This document shows positions 25,215 to 34,239 of a stretch of DNA of 64,000 nucleotides, piece after piece (positions within the stretch are counted from its first letter, which is position 1; the number at the start of each line of letters is the position of its first letter). This stretch comes from CAZNOG01 sp964574635 (GTDB taxonomy: Bacteria; Bacteroidota; Bacteroidia; Flavobacteriales_D; Cryomorphaceae). The DNA is taken from NCBI GenBank assembly GCA_964574635.1, contig CAZNOG010000010.1:56266-120265 (forward strand), in the 5' to 3' direction. The notes under the pieces are model-generated. The model was not told the DNA's origin, did no database searches, and saw only the letters and a program-made list of their open reading frames with translations. Position numbers and translations under genes: made by a program.

Positions 25215-27380
25215 TCACACCACGAACCTCCAAATGAGTTTGGCGAGAACCGTCGATCGGTCGGTGGTGATCACACCGTCATGGGTGTTCATGAACTGGT
25301 TGTAGATCAGGTAAAAATCCGTCCCCACTTTAGGTATGACGTGAAGTCTGAAATTCACGTTCAATTCCTCCGCGGCCGAATTCCACTGACCGAATAGGGA
25401 GCCGAAAATATTGGGGTTCACGGCGTATTCAATGCGCGCCCCGGCCAGATCGGTTTCAAACCGTCCGCTCTCCAGATCGATGTAATTCTTCCCGTACTTC
25501 ACGCTCAAATTGATGTGCTTGGACGTGCGCCACACGAGATCGACGTTGCCCTGCACCGCGCGACCGTTCAGGTATTCCCCGGCGTTGGCGTCGAAGGCCA
25601 CAGAGAGGTCGCGACCGGAAAACGAACTGAAGGCCACCTTCCAATCCCGCCACCAATACGTGCCTTCGGGGACGATGACATCCGGGAAAATCTCGAAATC
25701 TTCCCGAAATCCCTCGGCGAGAACACGGTATTCCAAGGTGAACACTTCGCCCGTTCGGGTTTCGAACCCCAAGGGGCGGATGATGTACTCCAGCGTCTGC
25801 AAATCTTGGTTGTCGTCGTATTGGGTGTACGTGACCGTTCCCGGCGAGAAATCGAATTGTTTGATCCACCGCATGGACTTCTTCGGCCGGGGTCGAATGG
25901 CCAGTTGGAAGAAGGATTCCCGGAAATTGCTCCGCCTCAACAACCCGATTTCGGGATTGAACGGGGCGGGGCTGCGCTGCGTGGACACAAAGGCGTTGAT
26001 CAAATCGTTGGGAAAACTGGCGAACAATCGATAAGCCCACGCCATGTCGTCGTATCCGCTGTCCGTATCGTAGGTGCCGATGGCCGCACCGCCGATATCG
26101 AAATTCTTGTTGCCGAACAGCTCGGACGTGCTGTATTGCCCGTTCACGCCGGTGGTCGTATGCCACCTTCCGTCGGCGAACTTATTGGCCGTATTGGCTC
26201 CGATAACGCTTTGTTTGCCCACATCCTGACGCCATCCGGCCACGGTGTAGTTCGTCGAAGGCTGGGATCCCTCCTCGGCGGTTTGCAGACTCATCAACCC
26301 GAGCGTGGTATTGCGTTCTTTTCCCAACAGCCTCCCCGCGGCGATGATGGGCACGGTCTCCATCTCGTCGTTCAATCCGATGCGCCGGGAGTAGAAGGGC
26401 ACGATGCGGTTGCCGCCGAAGGAAAAATCGAAATAGTCTTCACCCTCGAGGAAAAATTCCCTCAACTCATCGAAGAACAGGGGAAACCGGGTGAGGTTCA
26501 CCTGCTGCTCGTCCGATTCCACTTGGGCGAAGTCGGTGTTGAAACTCAGGTTCAGGCGATACGTGGGCGAAATCAAATAATTGACGTCTCCGCCGGCGTT
26601 CAGCACGGCCGTATTCTTGCCGGCCTCTCGCTGTGCGCCCGCCAATCCGTATGGTTTGAGTTCGATGAACCGATCGTCGCTGAGGTTGCGAAGTCCGCGC
26701 AGCAAGCCGGCGCGGCTGACGTTTTCGATGCCGTAATTCCGCTGCCAACCTTGCCACCTTACTTGTTCGCGCTTGTGGCGGATATTCCTTTCGAAATTGA
26801 TGCCCCACACTCCGGTTTCGCCACTGCGGTATTTCAAAGTGGAAAACGGAATTCGGAATTCGGCGAACCACCCCTCGGCGGTGCGTGTGGTGGCGACCTC
26901 CCAGACACCGTCCCAAAATGCGTTGGTAGAGCCTCCGTTGTTGAAGATTTGCCGATCGCCCCGGGCGCCGTTGGGATTGGTGACGAACATAAAACCGTTG
27001 CGTCGGTCGTGGTAGGTGTCGATTACCACAATGAAGTTGTCGTCCAAATCGTGGTTGAAATCCCTGCGCATTTCCTTGGCGATGATCTTGTCGGGGTTGG
27101 AGTCGTAGCACCACACGCCGATGTACAGCGCTTCGACGGTGTAGACCACGGCCACTTCCGTGCGTTCACTTGCGGGGGCGCCTTCTTCGAGTTCCCGTTG
27201 GATGAAGTTGGTGGCGCGGGGCACGTCCGACCACACCTCCTCGTCGAGGTTTCCGTCCAATCGGATTACGGACTCCACGGGCATCGCCGTGAGCTCCGTG
27301 CCGTCGGCGTACTGCGCCACCGCAGGAGAGGCGAGGGCGATCACCGCGGCGGAAATCAACATGCGGATGAGGTGTTTCAT
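25215..27380 (-). CDS. DUF5916 protein with CBM9-like N-terminal domain
   Basis: A 721-residue exported protein. A signal peptide (ends PAVAQ) is followed by a CBM9-like beta-sandwich (residues ~35-215: IRLDGNLDEEVWSDVPRATNF, VAVVYTVEALYIGVWCYDSNPD, read in segments) and the DUF5916 region, which reads as an outer-membrane-type barrel with many amphipathic strands (YRLNLSFNTDFAQVESDEQQV, FFLEGEDYFDFSFGG, VPFYSRRIGL). The function is not established; the family is common in Bacteroidota and is sometimes annotated as hydrolase or carbohydrate-binding. The start at 27380 (MKHLIRML) is at the signal peptide, and a near-match -7 box TATATTCG (27400-27407, minus) lies 20 bp upstream. Confidence 0.88.
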   Translation of the reverse strand: MKHLIRMLISAAVIALASPAVAQYADGTELTAMPVESVIRLDGNLDEEVWSDVPRATNFIQRELEEGAPASERTEVAVVYTVEALYIGVWCYDSNPDKIIAKEMRRDFNHDLDDNFIVVIDTYHDRRNGFMFVTNPNGARGDRQIFNNGGSTNAFWDGVWEVATTRTAEGWFAEFRIPFSTLKYRSGETGVWGINFERNIRHKREQVRWQGWQRNYGIENVSRAGLLRGLRNLSDDRFIELKPYGLAGAQREAGKNTAVLNAGGDVNYLISPTYRLNLSFNTDFAQVESDEQQVNLTRFPLFFDELREFFLEGEDYFDFSFGGNRIVPFYSRRIGLNDEMETVPIIAAGRLLGKERNTTLGLMSLQTAEEGSQPSTNYTVAGWRQDVGKQSVIGANTANKFADGRWHTTTGVNGQYSTSELFGNKNFDIGGAAIGTYDTDSGYDDMAWAYRLFASFPNDLINAFVSTQRSPAPFNPEIGLLRRSNFRESFFQLAIRPRPKKSMRWIKQFDFSPGTVTYTQYDDNQDLQTLEYIIRPLGFETRTGEVFTLEYRVLAEGFREDFEIFPDVIVPEGTYWWRDWKVAFSSFSGRDLSVAFDANAGEYLNGRAVQGNVDLVWRTSKHINLSVKYGKNYIDLESGRFETDLAGARIEYAVNPNIFGSLFGQWNSAAEELNVNFRLHVIPKVGTDFYLIYNQFMNTHDGVITTDRSTVLAKLIWRFVV

Positions 27381-27468
27381 GCGACCTGTGAATTGTTCGC
27401 GAATATACACCATGCCCGTTTTGTGAAAATCATTTCCGGGAATCGTAGGATTTCCGACCTCAGGTGTG

Positions 27469-27476
27469 AATCTTTG
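27469..27476 (+). promoter_or_regulatory. -7-like box abutting the DMT transporter start
   Basis: AATCTTTG (one mismatch to TAnnTTTG) followed by four bases (CAGG) and the GTG at 27481, the same spacing as def and the Gre gene. Confidence 0.45.
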
Positions 27477-27480
27477 CAGG

Positions 27481-28392
27481 GTGAAATTTTTCCTGAATCG
27501 ATGGGTTCTGCTGGCTTTCCTTTCCCTGGTGTGGGGCAGCTCCTTCATCCTGATCAAAAAATCCATTCTCTACTTCACGCCCTTTCAAGTCGGGGCCGTC
27601 CGCATCTGCTTGGCGGGAATCGTGTTCATGGCGTACGGCATCCCGGTTTTGCGGAAATTGCCAAAAAAGGTGGTGAAATGGATGGTGGTGGCGGGACTTT
27701 GTGGGTCGTTCTTTCCCATGTTCATGTTTCCCTTGGCGCAAACCGAAGTCAGCAGTTCCATGGCGGGTGTGTTGAACGCACTGATGCCCATCTTCGCTCT
27801 GATCGTGGGCTTTCTTCTTTTCGGCGTCAAGACAGGGTGGTCGCAAGGGGTAGGGGCCTTCATCGGGTTTTCCGGGGCGGTTATCCTCCTCGTCACTTCC
27901 GGTGAAATCGGCGTGGGCAATTTCGGCTACGCGCTGATCGCCGTCGTGGCGGCACTGCTGTACGCCATATCTTCCTTGTTGATTCAGTTGCGGTTGAAAG
28001 AAGTGAATTCCCTCCAACTCTCCGCCGGGATCTTCACCCTGTTGTTGCCGGCCGGATTGGTTTGTCTCTGGCTGTCGGGGTTTTTCTCCGACTTCCGCGG
28101 TACCGACGACCAGTGGGTGGGCCTGGGCTACGTGAGCGTGCTCTCTCTGGTGGGCACCGCACTGGCCGCCGGTCTTTTCTTCCGGCTGATCCAGTCTTCA
28201 TCAGCGGTGTTCGCGGGTTCCGTGACCTACCTCATGCCCTTGGTCGCGGCTTTTTGGGGGATACTGGACGGAGAGCGCATCACCGTTTGGTTCTTCCTCG
28301 CCATGGCCATGATCTTTTTGGGCATCTACCTGATCCGGGAGCGAACACCGAAGGGCTCTCGTCCTTTCGACGCCCCGCACTTGCCGCGGTGA
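27481..28392 (+). CDS. DMT superfamily (EamA) transporter
   Basis: A 303-residue inner-membrane protein with about ten hydrophobic helices in two EamA repeats: WVLLAFLSLVWGSSFILIKK at the start (the family's LxWGxxFxxxK pattern), the conserved AGVLNALMPIFALIVGFLLF, and the second repeat around LGYVSVLSLVGTALAAGLFF and SVTYLMPLVAAFWGILDGE. EamA proteins export small metabolites such as amino acids or nucleobases; the substrate is unknown. The GTG at 27481 is preferred over the GTG at 27466 because the -7-like box ends at 27476. It is divergent from the DUF5916 gene. Confidence 0.9.
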   Translation: MKFFLNRWVLLAFLSLVWGSSFILIKKSILYFTPFQVGAVRICLAGIVFMAYGIPVLRKLPKKVVKWMVVAGLCGSFFPMFMFPLAQTEVSSSMAGVLNALMPIFALIVGFLLFGVKTGWSQGVGAFIGFSGAVILLVTSGEIGVGNFGYALIAVVAALLYAISSLLIQLRLKEVNSLQLSAGIFTLLLPAGLVCLWLSGFFSDFRGTDDQWVGLGYVSVLSLVGTALAAGLFFRLIQSSSAVFAGSVTYLMPLVAAFWGILDGERITVWFFLAMAMIFLGIYLIRERTPKGSRPFDAPHLPR

Positions 28393-28491
28393 GCGGTTCG
28401 AAGATTGTTTTTATCGCGCACCCGATTCTCGTCTATTCTCCGTATTTTGTATGGGCAATACCGGACACTCGGAATATCCATAAATAACGGA

Positions 28492-28499
28492 TAACTTTG
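28492..28499 (+). promoter_or_regulatory. -7 box of dsdA
   Basis: TAACTTTG, exact TAnnTTTG, 18 bp upstream of the ATG at 28518. Confidence 0.65.
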
Positions 28500-28517
28500 T
28501 CCTAAAATTCACGGAAT

Positions 28518-29846
28518 ATGTACAGCGCCGATAAAATCCAATCCTTCATCGCAAAAAGTCCGATTTTAAAAGACATCATCGACTTAAAACCGGTGGTATG
28601 GCTCAATCCGAATCGAAAAAAGATGGATGACATGCCCGGATTTCCCTTGAATTTCGCCGACATGCTGGAAGCGGAGGAGCTTTGGAAGCGATTCGCTCCC
28701 TTCTTCGTGAAGGCCTTTCCCGAAACGGCCCCGACGGGTCTCCTCGATTCTCCGCTTCGGGCCATTCCTCGCATGCAGGAAGTGCTGGAAGCGCGGTGGA
28801 ACTCAAAGCACGGACGCATGTTTCTGAAGGCCGACAACGCATTGCCGGTGGCCGGATCCATCAAGGCGAGGGGAGGATTTTTCGAAGTGCTGTACCACGC
28901 TGAAAACCTCGCTCTGAAAGCGGGCATGGTGAAGCGGGACGACGATTACGGCGTGTTCGCCTCCGACGAGTTCAAACGCTTCTTCGGGAAGTACAAACTC
29001 GGGGTGGGATCGACCGGCAACTTGGGCTTGAGCATCGGCATTATGGGCGTGGCACTGGGATTTCGAGTAGACGTGTTCGTTTCCGCCGACGCCAAAGAGT
29101 GGAAGAAGGACCTGCTCCGCTCAAAGGGAATCAACGTGGTGGAATTCGACGGTGATTTCAGCGAAGCGATTTTGGCCGGACGACAGAAGACCAAGGAAGA
29201 CCCGAAGGCCTATTTCGTGGACGACGAAAACTCCCACTTGCTGTTTCAGGGGTACACCGTCGGGGCGTTGAGCCTGGCGAAGCAACTGAAGAAAGCCAAT
29301 ATTACGGTCGATTCAGAGCACCCGCTCTTCGTGTATTCGCCCTGCGGCGTGGGAGGATCGCCCGGTGGGGTCGCCTTCGGTTTGCGCATGATCTTCGGCG
29401 ATCACGTGCACTGCTTTTTCGTAGAGCCCACGCACTCGCCGGCCGTGCTTTCCGGTTTGGTAACCGGGGAAATGAGCAACCTCAGCGTGGCCGACCTCGG
29501 CATAGACAACCGCACCGAAGCCGACGGGCTGGCCGTGGGTCGGCCGTCGCACTTCGCCACCAACATCAGCAACCACGTAATCAGCGGGGAATACACCATC
29601 GAAGACGACTTGCTGTTCAGCCTTCTCCGCGACATGTACGACTCGGAAGGCATCTTTCTCGAACCCTCCGCCACGGCGGGGTTGATCGGCCCGGAAATGG
29701 TGGCCAAAACGGACTACGCGGAATCCCTCGGCCTGGACATGTCCAAGGCCACCCACGTGGCATGGTCTACCGGCGGCGACTTGGTTCCCCAAAGTCAGCG
29801 AGAGACCTTGTATTCGAATGGTGGGAATTTTGTGGGCAACCATTGA
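28518..29846 (+). CDS. dsdA: D-serine ammonia-lyase
   Basis: A 442-residue PLP enzyme (fold type II) converting D-serine to pyruvate and ammonia. The Schiff-base lysine is in SIKARGG (K116; K118 in the E. coli enzyme by known numbering). The Gly-rich phosphate loop is GVGSTGNLGLS, with further conserved blocks VFVSADAKEWKKD, YSPCGVGGSPGGVAFGL and VEPTHSPA. Length and order fit DsdA across the chain. It has its own promoter. Together with sdaA 6 kb upstream, the window encodes catabolism of both serine enantiomers; D-serine can come from the environment or cell-wall turnover. Confidence 0.96.
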   Translation: MYSADKIQSFIAKSPILKDIIDLKPVVWLNPNRKKMDDMPGFPLNFADMLEAEELWKRFAPFFVKAFPETAPTGLLDSPLRAIPRMQEVLEARWNSKHGRMFLKADNALPVAGSIKARGGFFEVLYHAENLALKAGMVKRDDDYGVFASDEFKRFFGKYKLGVGSTGNLGLSIGIMGVALGFRVDVFVSADAKEWKKDLLRSKGINVVEFDGDFSEAILAGRQKTKEDPKAYFVDDENSHLLFQGYTVGALSLAKQLKKANITVDSEHPLFVYSPCGVGGSPGGVAFGLRMIFGDHVHCFFVEPTHSPAVLSGLVTGEMSNLSVADLGIDNRTEADGLAVGRPSHFATNISNHVISGEYTIEDDLLFSLLRDMYDSEGIFLEPSATAGLIGPEMVAKTDYAESLGLDMSKATHVAWSTGGDLVPQSQRETLYSNGGNFVGNH

Positions 29847-30163
29847 GCCCTCACATCGCACTCGGCAATGGAAGTCATTCCCGGATCTCATTTCAGTCCG
29901 GGATCATCCGCACGGCGATTCTCCGATCGACTCACTTTGCGATGAGATAAACCGAGGGCGTCCATCACCGATGACGAAATACACCGGTTGAACGCAATTC
30001 CCTCGCATTTATCCGCATGTATCGCGGAGCAAAGCGTATCGACCCGACCATTGTACCGAACGAAAACACGTGTGGCTGCGCCGGCGGGGATTTGACGAAG
30101 TGAGGACCCACCCACAAAAACCCAAAACACCCTGCACGCCTTGGGACGCGGCCGGTGGAAAAT
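29847..30163. other. Intergenic between convergent dsdA and the S9 peptidase
   Basis: About 317 bp. It contains copy E of the dispersed 15-bp motif (minus orientation) but no gene and no clear terminator. Confidence 0.5.
30109..30123 (-). repeat. Dispersed 15-bp motif, copy E (intergenic)
   Basis: Exact reverse complement of GGGTTTTTGTGGGTG; extends to the 19-bp TTTTGGGTTTTTGTGGGTG shared with copies D and F, and to a following GGT shared with D. Confidence 0.6.
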
Positions 30164-32218
30164 TTAATTTTCCGTAGGAAGATCCAACGACGGGAGGGGA
30201 GCGTCTGCATCGCCCGTCATGAGGTAGGTGTCGAACCACTGCATCATGCGGAGGTTGTAATCGTATCGCGATGCCGAACGCGCGTTTCCGTGGCCCTCGC
30301 CGGGGTAGTATACCAAACGCACGGGCACCTCGGGTTTGCGCACTTTGAGGTGGCGGTACAGCTCCATGGACTGCGCGGGGTGCACTCGCGGATCGTCGGC
30401 GCCGTGCATGATGAGAATGGGCGTTTCGGCGCGATCCACGTAGTAAATGGGGCTGCGCTCGAGGTATTTCTGCCAATTGTCCCACACGCGCTCACGGGAG
30501 TGCACGAGGTAGAGCTCGTCGGGAATGTCGCTGGTACCCCATTTCGACAGGTTGTTGCTGATGCCGACGAACATCACTGCGGCGGCGAAACGGTCGGAGT
30601 AGTAGGTGCTCATCCAAGCGGAAGCGTATCCGCCGTAAGAACCGCCGGTGACTCCCACGCGGTTTTCGTCGGCAATGCCCTGTGCGATCAGATAGTCGAC
30701 GCCGTCTACGATGTCGTCGAATTCTTTGCCCGCGGCATCACCCTGGCTGCTGTACAGGAAATCGGTGCCACGGCCGGTGCTGCCCCGGTAATTGGGATAA
30801 AATACGGCGTATCCTTTGGCGGCGGCCATCTGACCGGGCATGGAGTAGGCCGTGAGCCAGCCGTTGGAATAGTGCGATTCGGGTCCGCCGTGCACCACGG
30901 TAATCAAGGGCACGTGCTTACCTTCCTCGTAATTAACCGGATAGATCAACATTCCCTGGATGTCATACTCCCCATCGCGCGCGGGATATGTAATGACTTC
31001 CTGACGGCCCAAGCTCGCGTTTTCCAACCAGGGGTTGTGGTTCGTTCTTTTGATCGGGCGGGCGTTGCGTGAGGCGGAAAGCGTGAACACTTCCGTGGGG
31101 TGTTGGGGGGAATTGGCGGTAAACGCCATGGCGCCGTTTTTCGCTCTCGAAAAGGAAGTGATGCGCATGTCGTCGGTGCGGAAAAGCTCTCTTTTTCCCG
31201 TGCCGTCGGGCTTGATGGTACCCAGAAGCGAACCGGTGCCCACGCTGGCCAGGAAGTGGATGGTGTTGGCGTCGCTCCACGAAATGCGCTCGTATTTGCC
31301 TTCGAATCCGGCGTCGATTTTTTGGGGCGTTCCACCCTCGGCGGAAACGATGAGGATGCGCCCGTCGATGGGGTCGTACAGGTCGCGGGCCGCCTTCAGG
31401 GCGAGTCGCTTGCCGTCGGGGCTCCACTCGAATTGTCCCAACTTGCCTTGGTTTTCGACCGTGGCGATGACTTTGCCGTTGGCGGCGTTGACGATGCGGA
31501 CCTGCTGTTTCATGTACGAATCATCCACCGAAGAGGTGGGCGCGACCGACACCGCGATTTTCGAATCGTCGGGACTCCACTTTAGTTGATACACCGATCC
31601 CTCGATTTCGAGGGGTTTCGGCGTGGGGTTTTCCTCGTTCAAATCGGCGATGAACGCCTTTCTTTCACTGAAACTCTCTTCGTAGAAGTCGGGCGAGTAG
31701 CTCAATGGTGTGGTTGGAGTAGAGGCCTTTTCAGAGATGGAAAACACGATTTTGTCGCCGGTGGAATTCCACGCGTAAGATAGGATGTTCGTGTCGTGGG
31801 AGAATATCTTGGTCGCCGCTCCACCGTTCAGGGGGAGTTCGTAAAGCGATTGGTGGGAATCGCCCGAGAGTTTGGTGAGGAAGGTAAGCGTGCCCTTGGC
31901 CGGTCGGAACTGCACTTGCCGCGCGTTCGCTTGGGTGAAGTAGGGAATGGATTCACCTCCCGACGTGTTGAGCACGTACAAGTGGGAGGAAGCGCGGGCG
32001 TTTTCTTTCATGGGATCGGCGGGCACGTTCAGTGAGTAAGCCACGACTTTCCCGTCGTCGGAAATGGCGGCCGAGGTGACCGTTTTGATCTTGGCGACGT
32101 GCTCCGGGGTGAGACCTTGTGCCCGAATGGCGTTTACCGAAAGAAGGAGTGCGGCGACAAAGAAGATGGCGCCGAATTTTGCGGCCACTCGACGGCCGGG
32201 GATCGCGTAGTTGAACAT
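30164..32218 (-). CDS. S9 family (prolyl oligopeptidase-type) serine peptidase
   Basis: A 684-residue exported peptidase. A signal peptide (ends NAIRAQ) precedes a seven-bladed propeller-like region (residues ~30-420, with WNSTGDKIVFSIS, LKWSPDDSKIAVSV and FEWSPDGKRLALKA repeats) and an alpha/beta hydrolase domain (~430-684). The catalytic triad is visible: Ser in GGSYGGYAS (~523), Asp in HGADDPRVHP (~609) and His in GEGHGNAR (~641). It should cleave short peptides in the periplasm or at the surface, like acylaminoacyl-peptidase/DPP-type enzymes. The start at 32218 (MFNYAIPGRRVAAKF) gives a good signal peptide; the open frame to 32257 adds an implausible extension. Confidence 0.93.
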   Translation of the reverse strand: MFNYAIPGRRVAAKFGAIFFVAALLLSVNAIRAQGLTPEHVAKIKTVTSAAISDDGKVVAYSLNVPADPMKENARASSHLYVLNTSGGESIPYFTQANARQVQFRPAKGTLTFLTKLSGDSHQSLYELPLNGGAATKIFSHDTNILSYAWNSTGDKIVFSISEKASTPTTPLSYSPDFYEESFSERKAFIADLNEENPTPKPLEIEGSVYQLKWSPDDSKIAVSVAPTSSVDDSYMKQQVRIVNAANGKVIATVENQGKLGQFEWSPDGKRLALKAARDLYDPIDGRILIVSAEGGTPQKIDAGFEGKYERISWSDANTIHFLASVGTGSLLGTIKPDGTGKRELFRTDDMRITSFSRAKNGAMAFTANSPQHPTEVFTLSASRNARPIKRTNHNPWLENASLGRQEVITYPARDGEYDIQGMLIYPVNYEEGKHVPLITVVHGGPESHYSNGWLTAYSMPGQMAAAKGYAVFYPNYRGSTGRGTDFLYSSQGDAAGKEFDDIVDGVDYLIAQGIADENRVGVTGGSYGGYASAWMSTYYSDRFAAAVMFVGISNNLSKWGTSDIPDELYLVHSRERVWDNWQKYLERSPIYYVDRAETPILIMHGADDPRVHPAQSMELYRHLKVRKPEVPVRLVYYPGEGHGNARSASRYDYNLRMMQWFDTYLMTGDADAPLPSLDLPTEN

Positions 32219-32258
32219 TCCTGGAAGGTTTTTTGTAATTGCCCCGCAAGATATCAAA

Positions 32259-33638
32259 TTAACCGCTTTCCGAGCTCGCTTCCTGTTTGCGGATCGCCCT
32301 CACTTTCCAGTAACCCATGCGGAAGTAGATGTATCCGGTCACGGCTGCGAGGATGTTGGATATGGGGAAGGCCCAAAAGATGCCCTCCGACCCAAGATCC
32401 GTATTGTTCGACAACATAAAGGCCGTCGGAAAGCGGATGATCCATAGCGCGAAGATGGAAAGCAGCATGGAAGCTTGGGTGAATCCCGCGCCGTTGAATA
32501 CCCCGTTCATCACCTGCTGGAGGCCGATCAATCCGAAACTCGGGGACATGATCTTCAAGAACAGCGCGCTGTCTTTGATCACCTGGGGATCGTTGGGAAC
32601 GAATATCGCCGTGATGTTCTCGGCGAAAATAAAGAACAGAATCCCCACGGCGCTCAACCCGAAAAAGGCGATGCGCGCGGAGAGCTTCCCGATTCGTTCG
32701 GAACGGTCGAATTGGCCGGCGCCGATGTTCTGGCCTACCAAGCTGGTGGTGGCGATGGAAAACCCCAAAGCCGGGATGATGATGATGCTCAAAATGCGCG
32801 CGCCTACCCCATACGCGGCCACCACTTCGCTGCCGAAGCCGGTAATCAGCATGACCATGACGGTCATGGCTGCGGCCCGCGTGCTCTGATCGATGCCCGC
32901 CGGCAACCCCAGTTCGAACAGGCGTTTGACGAAAGCGAAATCCCAGCCCATGTCTTTCAGGCTGATGTGGATGCCCCGCTTGCCTCGAAACAGCACGGCC
33001 AACCCCACCACGGCCGACAGGACTTGGGTGGCGATGCTCGCCCACGCCGCGCCGGCCACGCCGTACGCCGGTATAGGGCCGAAACCGAAAATGAAGAGGG
33101 GATCGAGGACCAAATTCAGGAACACCGTGCCCAACACGATGTACATGGGCAACATCACGTCGCCGATTCCGCGCATTAACGACTGGAAAACGAAAAACAT
33201 GAAAAGAAACACGAAGCCCAAGGACGACACGCGGAAGTACACCACGGCGTCGTCGTATATCTCGGGACCCGCTCCGATGAGTCGCATCAAGTGGGGGGAG
33301 AGGAAATATCCGACCCCGGCCAGGATCACCGACACGAAAAACAGGATAAACACGGTTTGGGAGGAACTGTGGTTTACGCCTTGGCGGTCGCCGGCGCCGT
33401 AGTGGTGCGACACCAGCACCGTGCCCGCGATGGTCAGACCACCACCCAGAGACAGCACCAAAAACAAGATGGGGAAGCTCACGCTGACCGCCGCCACGGC
33501 ATCGGCGCCCAGTCGCCCCAGCCAAAACGTATCGATCAGTTGATACGTGGTCTGGAGGATGTTCGCCAGAATGATGGGAGCCGCCAGAGAGGTCAGCGAT
33601 TTGAGGATGCTTCCTTGGGTGAAATTGTTGGATTCCAA
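32259..33638 (-). CDS. MATE family efflux transporter
   Basis: A ~459-residue inner-membrane protein with twelve predicted helices in two MATE halves; seen blocks are SLAAPIILANILQTTYQLID, DTFWLGRLGADAVAAVSVSF, the GAGDRQGVNHSSS loop, and, in the second half, LELGLPAGIDQSTRAAAMTV and GQNIGAGQFDRSERIGK. It exports drugs or metabolites using a Na+ or H+ gradient. The frame opens with a TTG at 33677, but that codon lies inside a perfect -7 box, so translation more likely starts at the TTG at 33638 (LESNNFTQG). It is 40 bp from the S9 peptidase start on the same strand. Confidence 0.9.
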   Translation of the reverse strand: MESNNFTQGSILKSLTSLAAPIILANILQTTYQLIDTFWLGRLGADAVAAVSVSFPILFLVLSLGGGLTIAGTVLVSHHYGAGDRQGVNHSSSQTVFILFFVSVILAGVGYFLSPHLMRLIGAGPEIYDDAVVYFRVSSLGFVFLFMFFVFQSLMRGIGDVMLPMYIVLGTVFLNLVLDPLFIFGFGPIPAYGVAGAAWASIATQVLSAVVGLAVLFRGKRGIHISLKDMGWDFAFVKRLFELGLPAGIDQSTRAAAMTVMVMLITGFGSEVVAAYGVGARILSIIIIPALGFSIATTSLVGQNIGAGQFDRSERIGKLSARIAFFGLSAVGILFFIFAENITAIFVPNDPQVIKDSALFLKIMSPSFGLIGLQQVMNGVFNGAGFTQASMLLSIFALWIIRFPTAFMLSNNTDLGSEGIFWAFPISNILAAVTGYIYFRMGYWKVRAIRKQEASSESG

Positions 33639-33674
33639 GATGAAATTGCTAACAGGGTATGCCGCGAAAAGTTG

Positions 33675-33682
33675 CAAACTTA
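33675..33682 (-). promoter_or_regulatory. -7 box of the MATE gene
   Basis: On the minus strand TAAGTTTG, an exact TAnnTTTG match. It overlaps the TTG at 33675-33677, excluding that codon as the start. Confidence 0.6.
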
Positions 33683-33776
33683 GACATGCACCGCCTGTTT
33701 TCCCGAATTAAATCGGGCTTCTTTCGCCGGTTCCCGCATATTTTGCTCTCCCTGTATTGCGGACTTCAAAATTCGA

Positions 33777-33784
33777 TACCTTCG
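33777..33784 (+). promoter_or_regulatory. -7-like box of the small lipoprotein gene
   Basis: TACCTTCG (one mismatch to TAnnTTTG), 29 bp before the ATG at 33813. Confidence 0.45.
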
Positions 33785-33812
33785 CAACGACTGTCAACCA
33801 ATCGAATAGACC

Positions 33813-34208
33813 ATGTTAAAATCCGTAGCCATCGCCGTCCTCGTAATTGCCGCCGCACAAAATTGCGGAGGAGGAAACGTCGCTTTACCTGAATCGGGAA
33901 CCTACTCCGGGGTGTTTACCGTGACGTACGGAGAGGAAACCCACACCGGCCCCGTCACTTTGGAATTGTCGGAAACCACTTACAAATGCTCTTCGAATCC
34001 CGACCGCATTCCCGCCGGGGGCGAAGGCAGCTACGAAGTGGAAGACGGCATCATCCGATTTTCGGACGGGAATTTCCGCACCGCCGATTTCGATTGGAAT
34101 CTGGTGCTGAACGGGACGTACAGCTTCACTTACGACGGCGAAAACCTCGAGCTCACGGCGGATCGATCCGGTACGGGAACGTATCGGTACGAGTTGAAGA
34201 AGGAGTAG
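33813..34208 (+). CDS. Small lipoprotein-like secreted protein
   Basis: A 131-residue protein with an N-terminal signal (MLKSVAIAVLVIAAAQNCGGG); the Cys after AAAQN could be a lipidation site, though the lipobox is weak. The mature chain is beta-rich with repeated strand pairs ending in T/Y/E (TYSGVFTVTYGEETHTGPVTL, GSYEVEDGIIRFSDG, GTYSFTYDGENLELTADRS, GTGTYRYELKK, read in segments), similar in outline to small lipocalin-like envelope domains. No function can be assigned. It is divergent from the MATE gene and convergent with the TonB-type receptor. Confidence 0.7.
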   Translation: MLKSVAIAVLVIAAAQNCGGGNVALPESGTYSGVFTVTYGEETHTGPVTLELSETTYKCSSNPDRIPAGGEGSYEVEDGIIRFSDGNFRTADFDWNLVLNGTYSFTYDGENLELTADRSGTGTYRYELKKE

Positions 34209-34227
34209 GGAATTTGCGGAATTCCCT
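34207..34227. terminator. Hairpin between convergent genes (weak terminator candidate)
   Basis: AGGGAATT / AATTCCCT, 8-bp arms, 5-nt loop, between the stops at 34208 and 34240. It lacks a T-run on either strand. Confidence 0.3.
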
Positions 34228-34239
34228 CGGGGTGGGGGA

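Noticed and set aside
25515..27905. A 796-codon open frame on the + strand opposite the DUF5916 gene
   Set aside because: Shadow frame rich in His/Gly/Val/Arg without motifs; the minus strand holds the real gene.
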